Notes under the pieces: generated by a model
What the model was told of the DNA's origin: nothing
Seen by the model: the letters and a program-made list of their open reading frames with translations, nothing else
Databases searched by the model: none
Shown: one piece after another, positions 23,958 through 32,343 of the stretch
Numbering within the stretch: position 1 is the stretch's first letter
Layout: each line of letters begins with the position of its first letter
Made by a program: the position numbers and the translations under genes
Origin: Bifidobacterium pongonis
Lineage (GTDB): Bacteria > Actinomycetota > Actinomycetes > Actinomycetales > Bifidobacteriaceae
Assembly: GCF_019331805.1 (NCBI RefSeq)
Contig: NZ_JAHBBE010000018.1
Span: forward strand, 1-52,020
DNA length: 52,020 nucleotides
Direction: 5' to 3'

Positions 23958-23991
23958 GGGGTGGGAAGGAACCGTGGTTCCTTCCCACCCC
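23958..23991 (-). terminator. Terminator of the surface-protein gene
   Basis: A perfect 16-bp stem (23958-23973 and 23976-23991, arm GGGGTGGGAAGGAACC) with a 2-base turn, 33 bases after the stop codon. On the minus strand it is followed by CTTTG, so the T-run is short. Confidence 0.8.
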
Positions 23992-24024
23992 TCCGCGTTG
24001 ACCTACCCGTGGCAGGCTTGCGGC

Positions 24025-27000
24025 TTAGCGCCTGTATGCGTGGCGTGCCGTGGAGACGCGGTTGCGGCGCGATGCCTCCCACGCGGCCGCGCCCAGGGTG
24101 GTGAGCATGATGCCGGTGAGCATGACGGCGTTGGCGTCCACACCGGTGGAGGCGAGCTTGTCGGCCTTCAGGGACGCGTTGAGCGTGGCCTGCTCGCTGG
24201 TCTTGAGCGTGGTCGACGCGACGGTGGCGCCGGCATTGCCCTTATTGCCCTGCTCGCCCTTCTGCTGCCCGTCGGCCTTCGCCTGCGCGTCCTTCTGCGC
24301 CTTGACGGCCTGATCGTACGCGGTCTGCGCCTGCTTGACGGCCTGCTTGGCTTCCGTGAGCTTCGCCTGCGCGTCCTTCAGCGCGGCCTGCTTGGCTTCG
24401 AGGTCGGCCTGCGCTGCGTCCAGTGCGGCCTGGGCGTTCCTGACGGCTTCGGTGTCCTTGGCGTCGGCGCGGGCCTGATCGAGGTTCGCCTTGGCCTGGT
24501 CGAGGTTCGCCTGCGCGTCCTTGACGTCCTGTTCGAGGCCGGCGATGGTCTGTTCGGCGTTGGCCTGTTCGGCCTTGGCGGCGGCGAGCTCCGACTGCTT
24601 CGCGTTGAGATCGTCGACGGCCTGCTGGAGGCTGCTGGTCTTCGCGTTCAGGTCGTTGACGGCCTGCTGGAGTTCGGCTTCCTGCTGGGCGGCCTTGTCG
24701 CTGGCCTGCTTGGCGGTGTCGTATTCGCCCTGCGCCGTGTCGAGGTTCGCCTTGGCCGTCTGGTAGGCGTTGTCGGCCTGTTCGGCGTCCGTCTTGGCGG
24801 TGTCGTACGCGCCGGTGGCGTTGTCGAGTTCGGTCTGCGCGTCGGCGAGGATCGCGGCGCGACGGTCGGCGTTCGCCTTGTCGGTCTTCGCGGTGTCGTA
24901 CGCCTGCTGTGCCTGCTTGAGCGTGGCCTGCGCCTGCTGGAGCGTGGCCTGCGCCGCGTCGTCGGCCTGCTTGGCCGCGTCGTAGGCCGTGGTCGCGTCG
25001 TTCAGCGTGGCCTGCTTGGAGTCGAGCGTGGCGTGCGCCTGCTGGCTGGCCTGCTGCGCCTGCGCGTATTCGGTTGCGCGGGTCGCGGCGGTGTCCTGCG
25101 CCTGCTTGAGCGTGGCGGTGGCGGTGTCGAGCGTGGCCTTGGCCTGTTCGGCGTCGGCTTGCGCGGTCTTCTGCGCGGCGGTCTTCTCGGCCTGCGCCTT
25201 CTCGGCCGCGTCGAGACGCGCCTTGGCCTGTTCGACGGCCTTCAACGCGTCGTTGTACGTGTTCTGCGCGTTGTTGATGCGGTCGATGTACGCCTGCACC
25301 TTCTGGCGGTAGACGGCCGCGTCGAGCGGCGTGGTGTCGTCGGAGGCGTACTGGTTCCAGTTGGTGTTGAAGAACTCCTGCGAGTAGGCGTGATCGTCTG
25401 GATAGTCGCCGTAGCCGCTGTAGGCCATGCCGGTGGACGTGTAGTCGGTGCTGATGATGTTCAGGTAGTGGCCGACGAGGTGGTACAGCTCGGGGTAGGT
25501 GGAGCTGATCTCCTGCATGGTCATGTTTTCGAGGCCGGGGTAGTTTCCGGACTTGATGGCGTCCTGATAGGTCTGCTTCTCCTGCGTGTACCACCCGTCG
25601 AACGGATCCATCTTGGTGGTTCCCCATGCGAGGTTCTCGCCGATGCCGTACTGGCCGTTGTGGTAGTAGTTGCCGTTCGCGGCGAAGTTCGCCTGCACCA
25701 TCGCCATCGCCAAGGCCGCGTCGGACACCTTCAGCGGGGGCACGCCCTCGGCCTCGCGCAGCCTGTTGCACTCGTCGATCAGGTCGAGCGCCCTGACGAG
25801 GTTCTCAAGGCTGGTGGCGTCGTTCTCCGCGCCGAGATGCGTGTATTCGAGATAGTCGGACACGCTCGAATCGGTCAGCACCTTGTACGCGAACTCCGCG
25901 TCGTTGTCCTCGAACCAGCCGGCCGCGCCCTGCGCCTGCTTGCGGGCCGCGTCGTCCGCCGCGGCCTTCGCGTCCTGCGCCGCCTTCACCGCCTCGTCGT
26001 ACGCCTTCTTGGCCGCGGCCTGTTCCGCGTCGGCCACGGTCTTCGCGTCCTTCGCGTCCGCGAGCTTCGCGTCCGCGTCCGTGAGCGCCCTGCCGGCCTT
26101 GTCGGCCTTCGCCTGCGCGTCCGCCGCGTCCGAATCCGCCGCGTCCTTCGCGTTCTTCGTTTCGGCGAGCTTCGCGTCGGCCTTCGCGGCGGCGTCCTGC
26201 GCCTCGTCCTTCGCCGTCTGCGCCTCGTCCACCGCCGTCTTGGCGGCCTTCGCGTCCTTCGCCTTCGCGTCGGCCACGCTCTTCGCGTCCTTGGCGTTCG
26301 CCTGCGCCTCGTCGGCGGCGCTCTTGGCGGCCTCGACGGCCTGACCGGCCTGTTCGGCGGCTTCCTGCGCCTGCTTGACCTTGGCCGGGTCGTTCGCGTC
26401 ACCCGCGATGGCGACGGCCTCGTCCAGCGCGTTCTTCGCCTCGTCGGCCTTCGCCTTGGCGGTGTCGGCGTTCGTCTTGGCGGTGTCGGCGTTCGCCTGC
26501 GCGGCCTGCAACGCCTGCGCCTTGTCGGCGGTGGTCTTGTCGAGCTTGGCCTTGTCGGTCGCGTCCACCTTGGACTGGGCCTCGTCCTTCGCCTTCTGCG
26601 CCTTGTCCTTCGCGGCCTGCGCGTCGTTCTTCGCCTGCTGGGCCTCGTTCACGGCGTTCTGCACGCGCTCCACGTTCTTCGCGGTCTGATCGGCCTTCGC
26701 CTGCTCCTCTTCGAGCTTCCTCTGCGCCTCGTCGAGCTTGGACTGGGCCTCGTCCACGCCGGTCTTCGCCTGGGCGATGCCGGGATCGGACGCGATGGCG
26801 TCGGCCACGTCCTGCTGCTTGTCCGCGACGTTCTGCTGGGCCTTGTCCACATCGGACTGGGCCTTGTCGGCGTTGGCCTGGGCCTGTTCGCCGTCGTTCT
26901 TGGCGGAATCGAGCGCGGCCTTCGCGTCCGCGACCGCCTGCGCGGCCTGGTCGACGCCCTGCTGCGCCTGCGTGCCCTGCGCCGTGTTCGATGCCTGGTC

Positions 27001-27153
27001 GATGGCCTGCTGCGCCTGGGAGACGGCCTGCGCGGCCTGTTCCTCCGGCGTGACGGCGGTTTCGTTCGCCAGCGCGGGAGCGGCGATCGTACCAGCCACG
27101 GCCACCGTGGCGACCGCCACCGCCAGTCCCCTGTTGTTCTTCTTCGCACTCAT
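24025..27153 (-). CDS. Coiled-coil surface protein with CAP domain and LASTG anchor
   Basis: A 1042-residue secreted protein. Residues 1-30 form a signal peptide (GLAVAVATVAVAGTIAAPALA). Two long Ala/Gln/Lys/Asp-rich coiled coils (about 32-415 and 610-985) flank a globular CAP-type domain at about 444-603, with GENLAWG near residue 504 and VGHYLNI; this arrangement resembles SEC10/PgrA surface-exclusion proteins of Gram-positive bacteria. The C-terminus is a sortase signal: LASTG, a hydrophobic helix (AVMLTGIMLTTLGAAAWEA) and Arg-rich tail. LAxTG suits class E sortases; none is encoded here. The repeats keep another frame open on the plus strand, which is a shadow. A role in adhesion or cell-cell contact is inferred. 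The start ATG at 27153 has GGAGAG upstream. Confidence 0.88.
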   Translation of the reverse strand: MSAKKNNRGLAVAVATVAVAGTIAAPALANETAVTPEEQAAQAVSQAQQAIDQASNTAQGTQAQQGVDQAAQAVADAKAALDSAKNDGEQAQANADKAQSDVDKAQQNVADKQQDVADAIASDPGIAQAKTGVDEAQSKLDEAQRKLEEEQAKADQTAKNVERVQNAVNEAQQAKNDAQAAKDKAQKAKDEAQSKVDATDKAKLDKTTADKAQALQAAQANADTAKTNADTAKAKADEAKNALDEAVAIAGDANDPAKVKQAQEAAEQAGQAVEAAKSAADEAQANAKDAKSVADAKAKDAKAAKTAVDEAQTAKDEAQDAAAKADAKLAETKNAKDAADSDAADAQAKADKAGRALTDADAKLADAKDAKTVADAEQAAAKKAYDEAVKAAQDAKAAADDAARKQAQGAAGWFEDNDAEFAYKVLTDSSVSDYLEYTHLGAENDATSLENLVRALDLIDECNRLREAEGVPPLKVSDAALAMAMVQANFAANGNYYHNGQYGIGENLAWGTTKMDPFDGWYTQEKQTYQDAIKSGNYPGLENMTMQEISSTYPELYHLVGHYLNIISTDYTSTGMAYSGYGDYPDDHAYSQEFFNTNWNQYASDDTTPLDAAVYRQKVQAYIDRINNAQNTYNDALKAVEQAKARLDAAEKAQAEKTAAQKTAQADAEQAKATLDTATATLKQAQDTAATRATEYAQAQQASQQAHATLDSKQATLNDATTAYDAAKQADDAAQATLQQAQATLKQAQQAYDTAKTDKANADRRAAILADAQTELDNATGAYDTAKTDAEQADNAYQTAKANLDTAQGEYDTAKQASDKAAQQEAELQQAVNDLNAKTSSLQQAVDDLNAKQSELAAAKAEQANAEQTIAGLEQDVKDAQANLDQAKANLDQARADAKDTEAVRNAQAALDAAQADLEAKQAALKDAQAKLTEAKQAVKQAQTAYDQAVKAQKDAQAKADGQQKGEQGNKGNAGATVASTTLKTSEQATLNASLKADKLASTGVDANAVMLTGIMLTTLGAAAWEASRRNRVSTARHAYRR

Positions 27154-27465
27154 AGTGTTCTCTCCAACCTTCCCCTCAAGGGGAGTTCCTTTGTGTACAC
27201 CGCGGTAGCCCCGGTCACATGACGGCCCTTCACGTCATCGCACCGACGGAATCGGTCGGCAAACCGGCAACCATCGACGGCTTCTCATGTAACGAATGTA
27301 ATACGACAAGCGGTATCCCCAAAACCATTGTCAACAAATGTTGCACCCATCCCTCCGCGCTTCCACACCCATCCCGGCCCGCATATCAATCACGTAAAAA
27401 CGGCATGGCACCGACCGCACAAGTTAGACTTGAGCGTATCTGAAAAACGTTTGGAGGGGGTTGCC
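27154..27465. promoter_or_regulatory. Divergent region with LacI-type operator
   Basis: This 312-base gap separates the surface-protein gene from the LacI gene. Near the surface gene is a hairpin CCCCT-TGAGGGG-like turn at about 27173-27183. A LacI-type core AAACGTTT sits at 27442-27455, overlapping the ribosome site of the LacI gene, so the regulator may repress itself. I see no convincing promoter hexamer pair on either strand. Confidence 0.45.
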
Positions 27466-28557
27466 ATGGCTGGCATCAAAGACGTCGCGGCGAAGGCCCA
27501 CGTGTCCATCAGCACGGTCTCGTATGTGATGAGCGGCAAGCGTTCCATCGGCGACGACACCAAACGCGCGGTGCTGGACGCGGCCAAGGAGCTCGGCTAC
27601 CTTCCCAGGAAGGCCACGCCGGACGTCATGGCGTTCCTGACCGGCCGGCCGATCACGGGCGACGGCGACGATTGGAATAACCGCTTCCCCAGCTCCGGCA
27701 CGCATAAGCGCACCAAGGTTCTGGCGCTCAGCTCCCCCGTGCACGGGTACACGGATTATTCGAATTACGCGATGTTCTTCTTCGGGCTCGCCTCACGCGC
27801 CAAGCGTTACGGCTACGACATTCTGCTGCTCATGCACGAATACGGCGATCAGGAGCTGGTTCGCGTCACACGCAGCGGCATGGTCGATGGCATTCTGCTT
27901 CTTGACGTGCTGATGCACGATTCCCGCGCCGAGGTGGCGCCGATGCTCGACGTGCCGGTGGTGTCCGTGGGGTACCCGTCGAATTCGGAATCGGTGTATT
28001 CCGTCGATCTTGATTTCGAACGGATGGGCCGCGAGGCGGTGGAGAAGGCGGCCACGCTCGGCCATACGCGCGTGCTGATCATCGGCACCAACGAGTTCGC
28101 CTACGAGGACGGTTCGAACTATCTCATCCGTTTCCGCGACGCCGCCATCAAGCATGGTTCGGACCTGGGTGTCAAGGTCACGTTCATGGCGTCGACCGGC
28201 TACGGCATGGCCGACGTGCGTCTGCTGCTCGATTCGGCGTTCGCGAACGATAGCGAGATCACCGCGATCATCTGCCAGACCAATCCCACGCATGTGAACA
28301 ATCTGCTGATCGCCTTGCAGGAGCGCGGGCTGCGCGTTCCGCAGGATATTTCGTTGATGGCCGCCTGCACACAGGGCGTGCATCAGCTGTCGCAGGGCGT
28401 TGACGAGATGCCCATGGATCCGCATGCCGTGTGCATGCGTGCGATCGACATCATGATGGAGGCCTTGGAGGGCCGCCGGCATGATGTGGGTGCGGTCGAG
28501 CTGCTGCCGCCCAAATATCTTGCGCGCGGCACGATGGGTCCGCGACGCGCCGGGTGA
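27466..28557 (+). CDS. LacI-family transcriptional regulator
   Basis: A 363-residue LacI/GalR regulator. The helix-turn-helix GIKDVAAKAHVSISTVSYVMSGKRSIG lies at residues 3-29, followed by the hinge and a periplasmic-binding-protein-like sugar domain (from about residue 75, RTKVLALSSPVHGYTDYSNYAMFF...). I start at the ATG at 27466 behind GGAGGGGG; the longer frame begins in non-coding sequence. It is directly upstream of a sugar-binding protein, two permeases and an alpha-xylosidase on the same strand. Two sites close to TGnAAnCGnTTnCA before those genes are the likely operators. An alpha-xyloside or related oligosaccharide is the probable inducer. Confidence 0.94.
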   Translation: MAGIKDVAAKAHVSISTVSYVMSGKRSIGDDTKRAVLDAAKELGYLPRKATPDVMAFLTGRPITGDGDDWNNRFPSSGTHKRTKVLALSSPVHGYTDYSNYAMFFFGLASRAKRYGYDILLLMHEYGDQELVRVTRSGMVDGILLLDVLMHDSRAEVAPMLDVPVVSVGYPSNSESVYSVDLDFERMGREAVEKAATLGHTRVLIIGTNEFAYEDGSNYLIRFRDAAIKHGSDLGVKVTFMASTGYGMADVRLLLDSAFANDSEITAIICQTNPTHVNNLLIALQERGLRVPQDISLMAACTQGVHQLSQGVDEMPMDPHAVCMRAIDIMMEALEGRRHDVGAVELLPPKYLARGTMGPRRAG

Positions 28558-28611
28558 CCGGAGCGTCGCGCTCACGGCACCACGACATGATTTCGCTGAT
28601 TTCGATAGCCA

Positions 28612-28625
28612 TGTAAACGATTGCT
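28612..28625. promoter_or_regulatory. LacI-type operator 1
   Basis: TGTAAACGATTGCT fits the LacI-family consensus TGnAAnCGnTTnCA at all but the last defined base. It lies 214 bases before the binding-protein gene. Confidence 0.65.
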
Positions 28626-28679
28626 TTTTCTCGACATGGCGTAAACAAAGGGAAACCCTTTGGAATCAGTGGAAATGCG

Positions 28680-28693
28680 CGACAACGTTTGCA
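28680..28693. promoter_or_regulatory. LacI-type operator 2
   Basis: CGACAACGTTTGCA matches TGnAAnCGnTTnCA at eight of ten defined bases. Its centre is 68 bases from that of operator 1. Between the two lies a CAAAGGG-AAA-CCCTTTG hairpin (28646-28662); after them come two AATCGAAAT repeats 10 bases apart (28716-28734). Confidence 0.65.
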
Positions 28694-28838
28694 AGGTAAA
28701 ATCATTAAACTAATTAATCGAAATCAATCGAAATAAGTTGAATACTTCATCGAAAACCCGTAGCGTATCAAGCAATGAGGTTCCCGATACAAACCCTGAG
28801 TCTCATTTCAGTAAAGGCGCTGAAAGAAGGAGTACACG

Positions 28839-30155
28839 ATGAAGTTCACCCGTAAAATCGTCGCAGCCGGTCTGGCGGCGGCGACCATGCTCGGCACACT
28901 TGGCCTGGCCGGCTGCGGCACCAGCAGCGACACCGCCCAGGAGGAGAACCCGAAGTCCATCAAGATCTGGCACTACGAAGAGGACAACGGCGCACAGGGC
29001 AAGGCCTGGGCCAAGGCCATGGAAATCTTCGAAAAGAAGACCGGCGTCAAGGTCGAATTCGAAAAGAAGTCCTTCGAGCAGATCCGCCAGAACGCGGCCC
29101 AGATCCTCAATTCCGACGAAGCCCCCGACGTCATGGAATACAACAAGGGCAACGCCACCGCCGGCCTGCTGGCAAGCCAGGGCCTGCTCACCAGCCTGAA
29201 CGACTACGTCAGCAAGTACAAGTGGGATGAGAAGGTCAGCGGCACGCTCGCCGACACCGGCAAGTACGATGACAAGGGCGTCATGGGCTCCGGCGACTGG
29301 TACGGCATCACGAACTACGGCGAAGACATCGTGATGTACTACAACAAGGACATGTTCGACAAGTACGGCATCGAAATCCCGAAGACGCTCGACGATCTCG
29401 AAGCCGCTATGCAGAAGTTCGTCGACAACGGCGTCACCCCGCTCTCCGAAGGCGTGGCCGAATACCCGCTGCAGCACCTGTGGTGGCAGCTGGTCCTCTC
29501 CAAGGCGAACGACAAGTTCATCAAGGCCTATGAGATGTACGACGGCGACGTCGACTGGCAGGGCCAGGCGACCACCTACGCCACCAAGACCATCAAGGAT
29601 TGGGTCAACAAGGGCTACATCTCCAAGGATTGCACCGGCACCAAGGCCGAGGATGCAGGCCAGGCCTTCATGAACGGCACCTACCCGATGTTCTTCTCCG
29701 GCACCTGGTGGTTCGGCCGCTTCCAGAGCGACATGAAGGACGCCAACTGGACCTTCGCCACCTTCCCCGACACCGATAAGGTCGTAGGCTCCTCCGGCAA
29801 CATCTGGGTCATCCCCGAGAACTCCAAGAAGAAGGATCTCGCCGCACAGTTCATCGACATCACCCTGAGCGACGAAGTCCAGAACCTCATGGGCAACTCC
29901 GGCGGTCTGCCGATCGCCGCCGATCCGGACAAGATCACCGACGAGAAGACCAAGGAACTCATCACCTCCTTCAACGGCGTGCTTGAGAAGAACGCCCTCG
30001 GCTTCTACCCGGATTGGCCGACCTCCACCTTCTACGACGAGCTCAACTCCTCGCTGCAGGAACTGGTCAACGGCACCACCGACGTGAAGGGCGTGCTCAA
30101 CCAGATGAAGGACAACTACGACAAGGGCGTCGAAGCCGCCGGCGTCAAGTCCTGA
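28839..30155 (+). CDS. Sugar ABC transporter substrate-binding lipoprotein
   Basis: A 438-residue extracellular solute-binding protein of the carbohydrate (CUT1) type. A lipoprotein signal peptide ends in LGLAGC with the modified Cys at residue 26. The mature part shows the family features SIKIWHYEEDNGAQGKAWAKAMEIFEKKTGVKVEFE and a late AAQFIDITLSDEVQNLMGNSGGLPIA. AGAAGGAG lies upstream of the ATG. It heads the transporter-xylosidase cluster and would capture the oligosaccharide outside the membrane and pass it to the two permeases. The alpha-xylosidase downstream suggests an alpha-xyloside such as isoprimeverose or a xyloglucan fragment; this is inference. Confidence 0.95.
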   Translation: MKFTRKIVAAGLAAATMLGTLGLAGCGTSSDTAQEENPKSIKIWHYEEDNGAQGKAWAKAMEIFEKKTGVKVEFEKKSFEQIRQNAAQILNSDEAPDVMEYNKGNATAGLLASQGLLTSLNDYVSKYKWDEKVSGTLADTGKYDDKGVMGSGDWYGITNYGEDIVMYYNKDMFDKYGIEIPKTLDDLEAAMQKFVDNGVTPLSEGVAEYPLQHLWWQLVLSKANDKFIKAYEMYDGDVDWQGQATTYATKTIKDWVNKGYISKDCTGTKAEDAGQAFMNGTYPMFFSGTWWFGRFQSDMKDANWTFATFPDTDKVVGSSGNIWVIPENSKKKDLAAQFIDITLSDEVQNLMGNSGGLPIAADPDKITDEKTKELITSFNGVLEKNALGFYPDWPTSTFYDELNSSLQELVNGTTDVKGVLNQMKDNYDKGVEAAGVKS

Positions 30156-30204
30156 ACCGCCCCAAGCGCATAGCGCATAGCGCACACACATAACTGAACC
30201 CACC

Positions 30205-30242
30205 GCCAGGCGCCGCCGTCCATCACCGCGGCGGCGCCTGGC
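30205..30242 (+). other. Hairpin between binding-protein and permease genes
   Basis: A perfect 14-bp stem, GCCAGGCGCCGCCG (30205-30218) with its complement (30229-30242), 50 bases after the binding-protein stop and without a T-run. Such hairpins commonly protect the upstream message and give the binding protein higher expression than the permeases. Confidence 0.75.
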
Positions 30243-30433
30243 ACCTTCCAACACCCGTCCGGCGGGCAATGAAGCCCGTCCGACGGACCCTACGCTGTTC
30301 GAACCGAACGCGCCACCACAGGGCAGGGAAGCCCGGGAATCCGGCGCGAATCATGAAAGCGACTGACGCAATGAACGCTCACACCAAGAAAACCCAACCG
30401 CGCGGCCAGCAGCCGACCGCCAGGGAGAAGGGG

Positions 30434-31342
30434 ATGTCGAGAATCCCCGGCAATCCTTCCAACCGCTTCTGGCTGTACCTGCTCCCCGGTCTGCTGATGC
30501 TGCTGTGGATCATCATCATTCCGGCTGTCTGGAACATCTACCTCAGCTTCACCAACTACCGCGGCATCAAGCCGCCGCAGTTCGTCGGCCTGGCCAACTG
30601 GGCCCGACTGATGAAGGACACCACGTTCTGGGTGTCGTTCCGCAACTCGATCTGGATGATCATCGCCATGGTGGTCGTGCCGATCCTGCTCGGCCTGATC
30701 CTCTCCTCGCTGGTGTTCGACGTGGTGCAGAAGAAGTTCGGCACGAAGGCCGCCTCCACCATGCGCGCCATCTACTACTTCCCGCAGCTGCTGCCGATCG
30801 CAGTCGCCTCCCTGGTCATGGGCTGGATCTTCCGCCCGGAGAACGGCGCACTGAACGCACTGCTCAAGGCGATAGGCCTCGGCGGATTGCAGCATGATTG
30901 GCTCGGCAAGCCCGACACCTCGCTCATCTTCCTGATGCTCATCATGATCTGGATTCAGGTCGGCTACCCGCTGGTCATCTTCATGTCCGGCCTGCAGCGC
31001 GTCGATCCGGAACTGTACGAGGCCGCCAGCCTCGACGGCGCCAACTGGTGGCAGCGCTTCCTCGCCATCACCCTGCCGTCCATCAAGCCGGAGATCTTCG
31101 TGGTCGCGCTGACCTGCACCATCGCCGCACTCAAGGTATTCGGCCCGGTCTACATGCTGACCAAGGGTGGCCCCGGCACCAGCACCATCGTGCCGTCGTA
31201 CTACTCCTACGTGCAGTTCTTCCAGTCCCAGCAGGTCGGCTACGGCGCCGCGATCGCAACCGCGCTGACCGTCGTCATCATCATCGTCGCCGTTATCTTC
31301 ACGAACCTTCAGGAGAAGGTCGCGAAGGAAGATGAGGAGTAA
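30434..31342 (+). CDS. Sugar ABC transporter permease (MalF type)
   Basis: A 302-residue membrane subunit with six main helices, including FWLYLLPGLLMLLWIIIIPAVW at the N-terminus. The EAA loop that contacts the ATPase is YEAASLDGANWWQRFLAITLPSIKP (about residues 196-220). I choose the ATG at 30434 since AGGGAG precedes it with 6-base spacing; in-frame ATGs at 30353 and 30371 would add a basic, unstructured leader and have no ribosome site. It pairs with the next gene, whose start follows 5 bases after this stop. No ATP-binding subunit is encoded in the cluster; actinobacteria often use a shared MsiK-type ATPase. Confidence 0.93.
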   Translation: MSRIPGNPSNRFWLYLLPGLLMLLWIIIIPAVWNIYLSFTNYRGIKPPQFVGLANWARLMKDTTFWVSFRNSIWMIIAMVVVPILLGLILSSLVFDVVQKKFGTKAASTMRAIYYFPQLLPIAVASLVMGWIFRPENGALNALLKAIGLGGLQHDWLGKPDTSLIFLMLIMIWIQVGYPLVIFMSGLQRVDPELYEAASLDGANWWQRFLAITLPSIKPEIFVVALTCTIAALKVFGPVYMLTKGGPGTSTIVPSYYSYVQFFQSQQVGYGAAIATALTVVIIIVAVIFTNLQEKVAKEDEE

Positions 31343-31346
31343 GATC

Positions 31347-32207
31347 ATGACTTCCGCAACCAACATTCCCGTGCATGTCAAGAAGAACCGTACCGCAGGC
31401 GATTGGGTGATCCTCATCCTGCTCATCGTGGGCGGCCTGGTCATGCTCTTCCCGTTCATCGTGCTGCTGCTCAACGCGTTCAAGACGACCGCCGACTACA
31501 ATTCGTCCGGCCCGCTGTCCTGGCCGCATGAATTCAGCACCGATGGTCTGATGAAGTTCTGGAACCGCGTCAACTACCCCGAAAAGCTGTGGAACAGCAT
31601 CTGGACCTCCGGCCTCGTGGCTATCCTCGCCGTGATCCTCTCCATGTTCAACGCCTTCGCACTGGGCATCGGCCGCGTCAAGGGCCGCCGTTGGATCATC
31701 CTGCTCATCATGCTCGCCAACATGCTGCCGCAGGAAGCCATGCTGTACCCGCTGTACATCATGTTCAAGAAGATCGGCCTGTACAACTCGCCGTGGGCGA
31801 TCGTGGTCATCTTCACGGTCATCCAAAGCGCATTCGGCACCTACCTGCTCTCGTCCGTGTACGGCACGTTCCCGAAGTCCATCCTTGAGGCGGCGTCGAT
31901 CGACGGCGCAAGCCGCTGGACCATCTTCCGCAAGATCGTGTTCCCGATCTCCAAGCCGACGCTGAGCGTCATGCTCGTCTTCTTCTTCATCTGGACGTGG
32001 AACGAGTACATGATCCCGATGGCCTTCCTCATCGACAATTCGACGCAGACCATCCCGATCGCGGTCAGCTCGCTGACCGGTGACCGTCTGATGGATGTGA
32101 CGACGACCGCCGCCGCATCGCTGATCAGCATCGTGCCGACCCTCATCTTCTACTTGATCTTCCAGCGCACGCTGTCCCGCGGCATCACCGCCGGCGCGGT
32201 CAAGTAG
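31347..32207 (+). CDS. Sugar ABC transporter permease (MalG type)
   Basis: A 286-residue second membrane subunit of the importer. Six helices are visible, starting with WVILILLIVGGLVMLFPFIVLLL. The EAA loop is LEAASIDGASRWTIFRKIVFPISKP (about residues 179-203). The ATG at 31347 is preceded by GAGGAG with 7-base spacing, inside the end of the previous gene; an ATG at 31332 overlaps that gene and lacks a site. The near-overlap indicates translational coupling with the MalF-type subunit. A hairpin without T-run separates it from the xylosidase gene. Confidence 0.94.
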   Translation: MTSATNIPVHVKKNRTAGDWVILILLIVGGLVMLFPFIVLLLNAFKTTADYNSSGPLSWPHEFSTDGLMKFWNRVNYPEKLWNSIWTSGLVAILAVILSMFNAFALGIGRVKGRRWIILLIMLANMLPQEAMLYPLYIMFKKIGLYNSPWAIVVIFTVIQSAFGTYLLSSVYGTFPKSILEAASIDGASRWTIFRKIVFPISKPTLSVMLVFFFIWTWNEYMIPMAFLIDNSTQTIPIAVSSLTGDRLMDVTTTAAASLISIVPTLIFYLIFQRTLSRGITAGAVK

Positions 32208-32230
32208 TACCGATAACCCACCCCACGCAT

Positions 32231-32278
32231 TCCCGGCTCCGGAAGTCCTTTTCTCTCTCTTCCTATCCGGAGCCGGGA
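32231..32278 (+). other. Hairpin before the alpha-xylosidase gene
   Basis: A perfect 13-bp stem, TCCCGGCTCCGGA (32231-32243) with its complement (32266-32278), and a 22-base pyrimidine-rich loop. No T-run follows, so it may act as a processing or partial-termination site within the operon. Confidence 0.7.
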
Positions 32279-32343
32279 TCACCTCTTACACTTCAACCCT
32301 CACACACCACACAACCCATCACACATCACCAGGAGCAACAACA

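Noticed and set aside
23698..27222. 1174-codon plus-strand frame opposite the surface protein
   Set aside because: It results from the Ala/Gln/Asp-rich repeats of the real gene; it is almost only Leu, Gly, Val and Arg, lacks a ribosome site and covers a tRNA gene.
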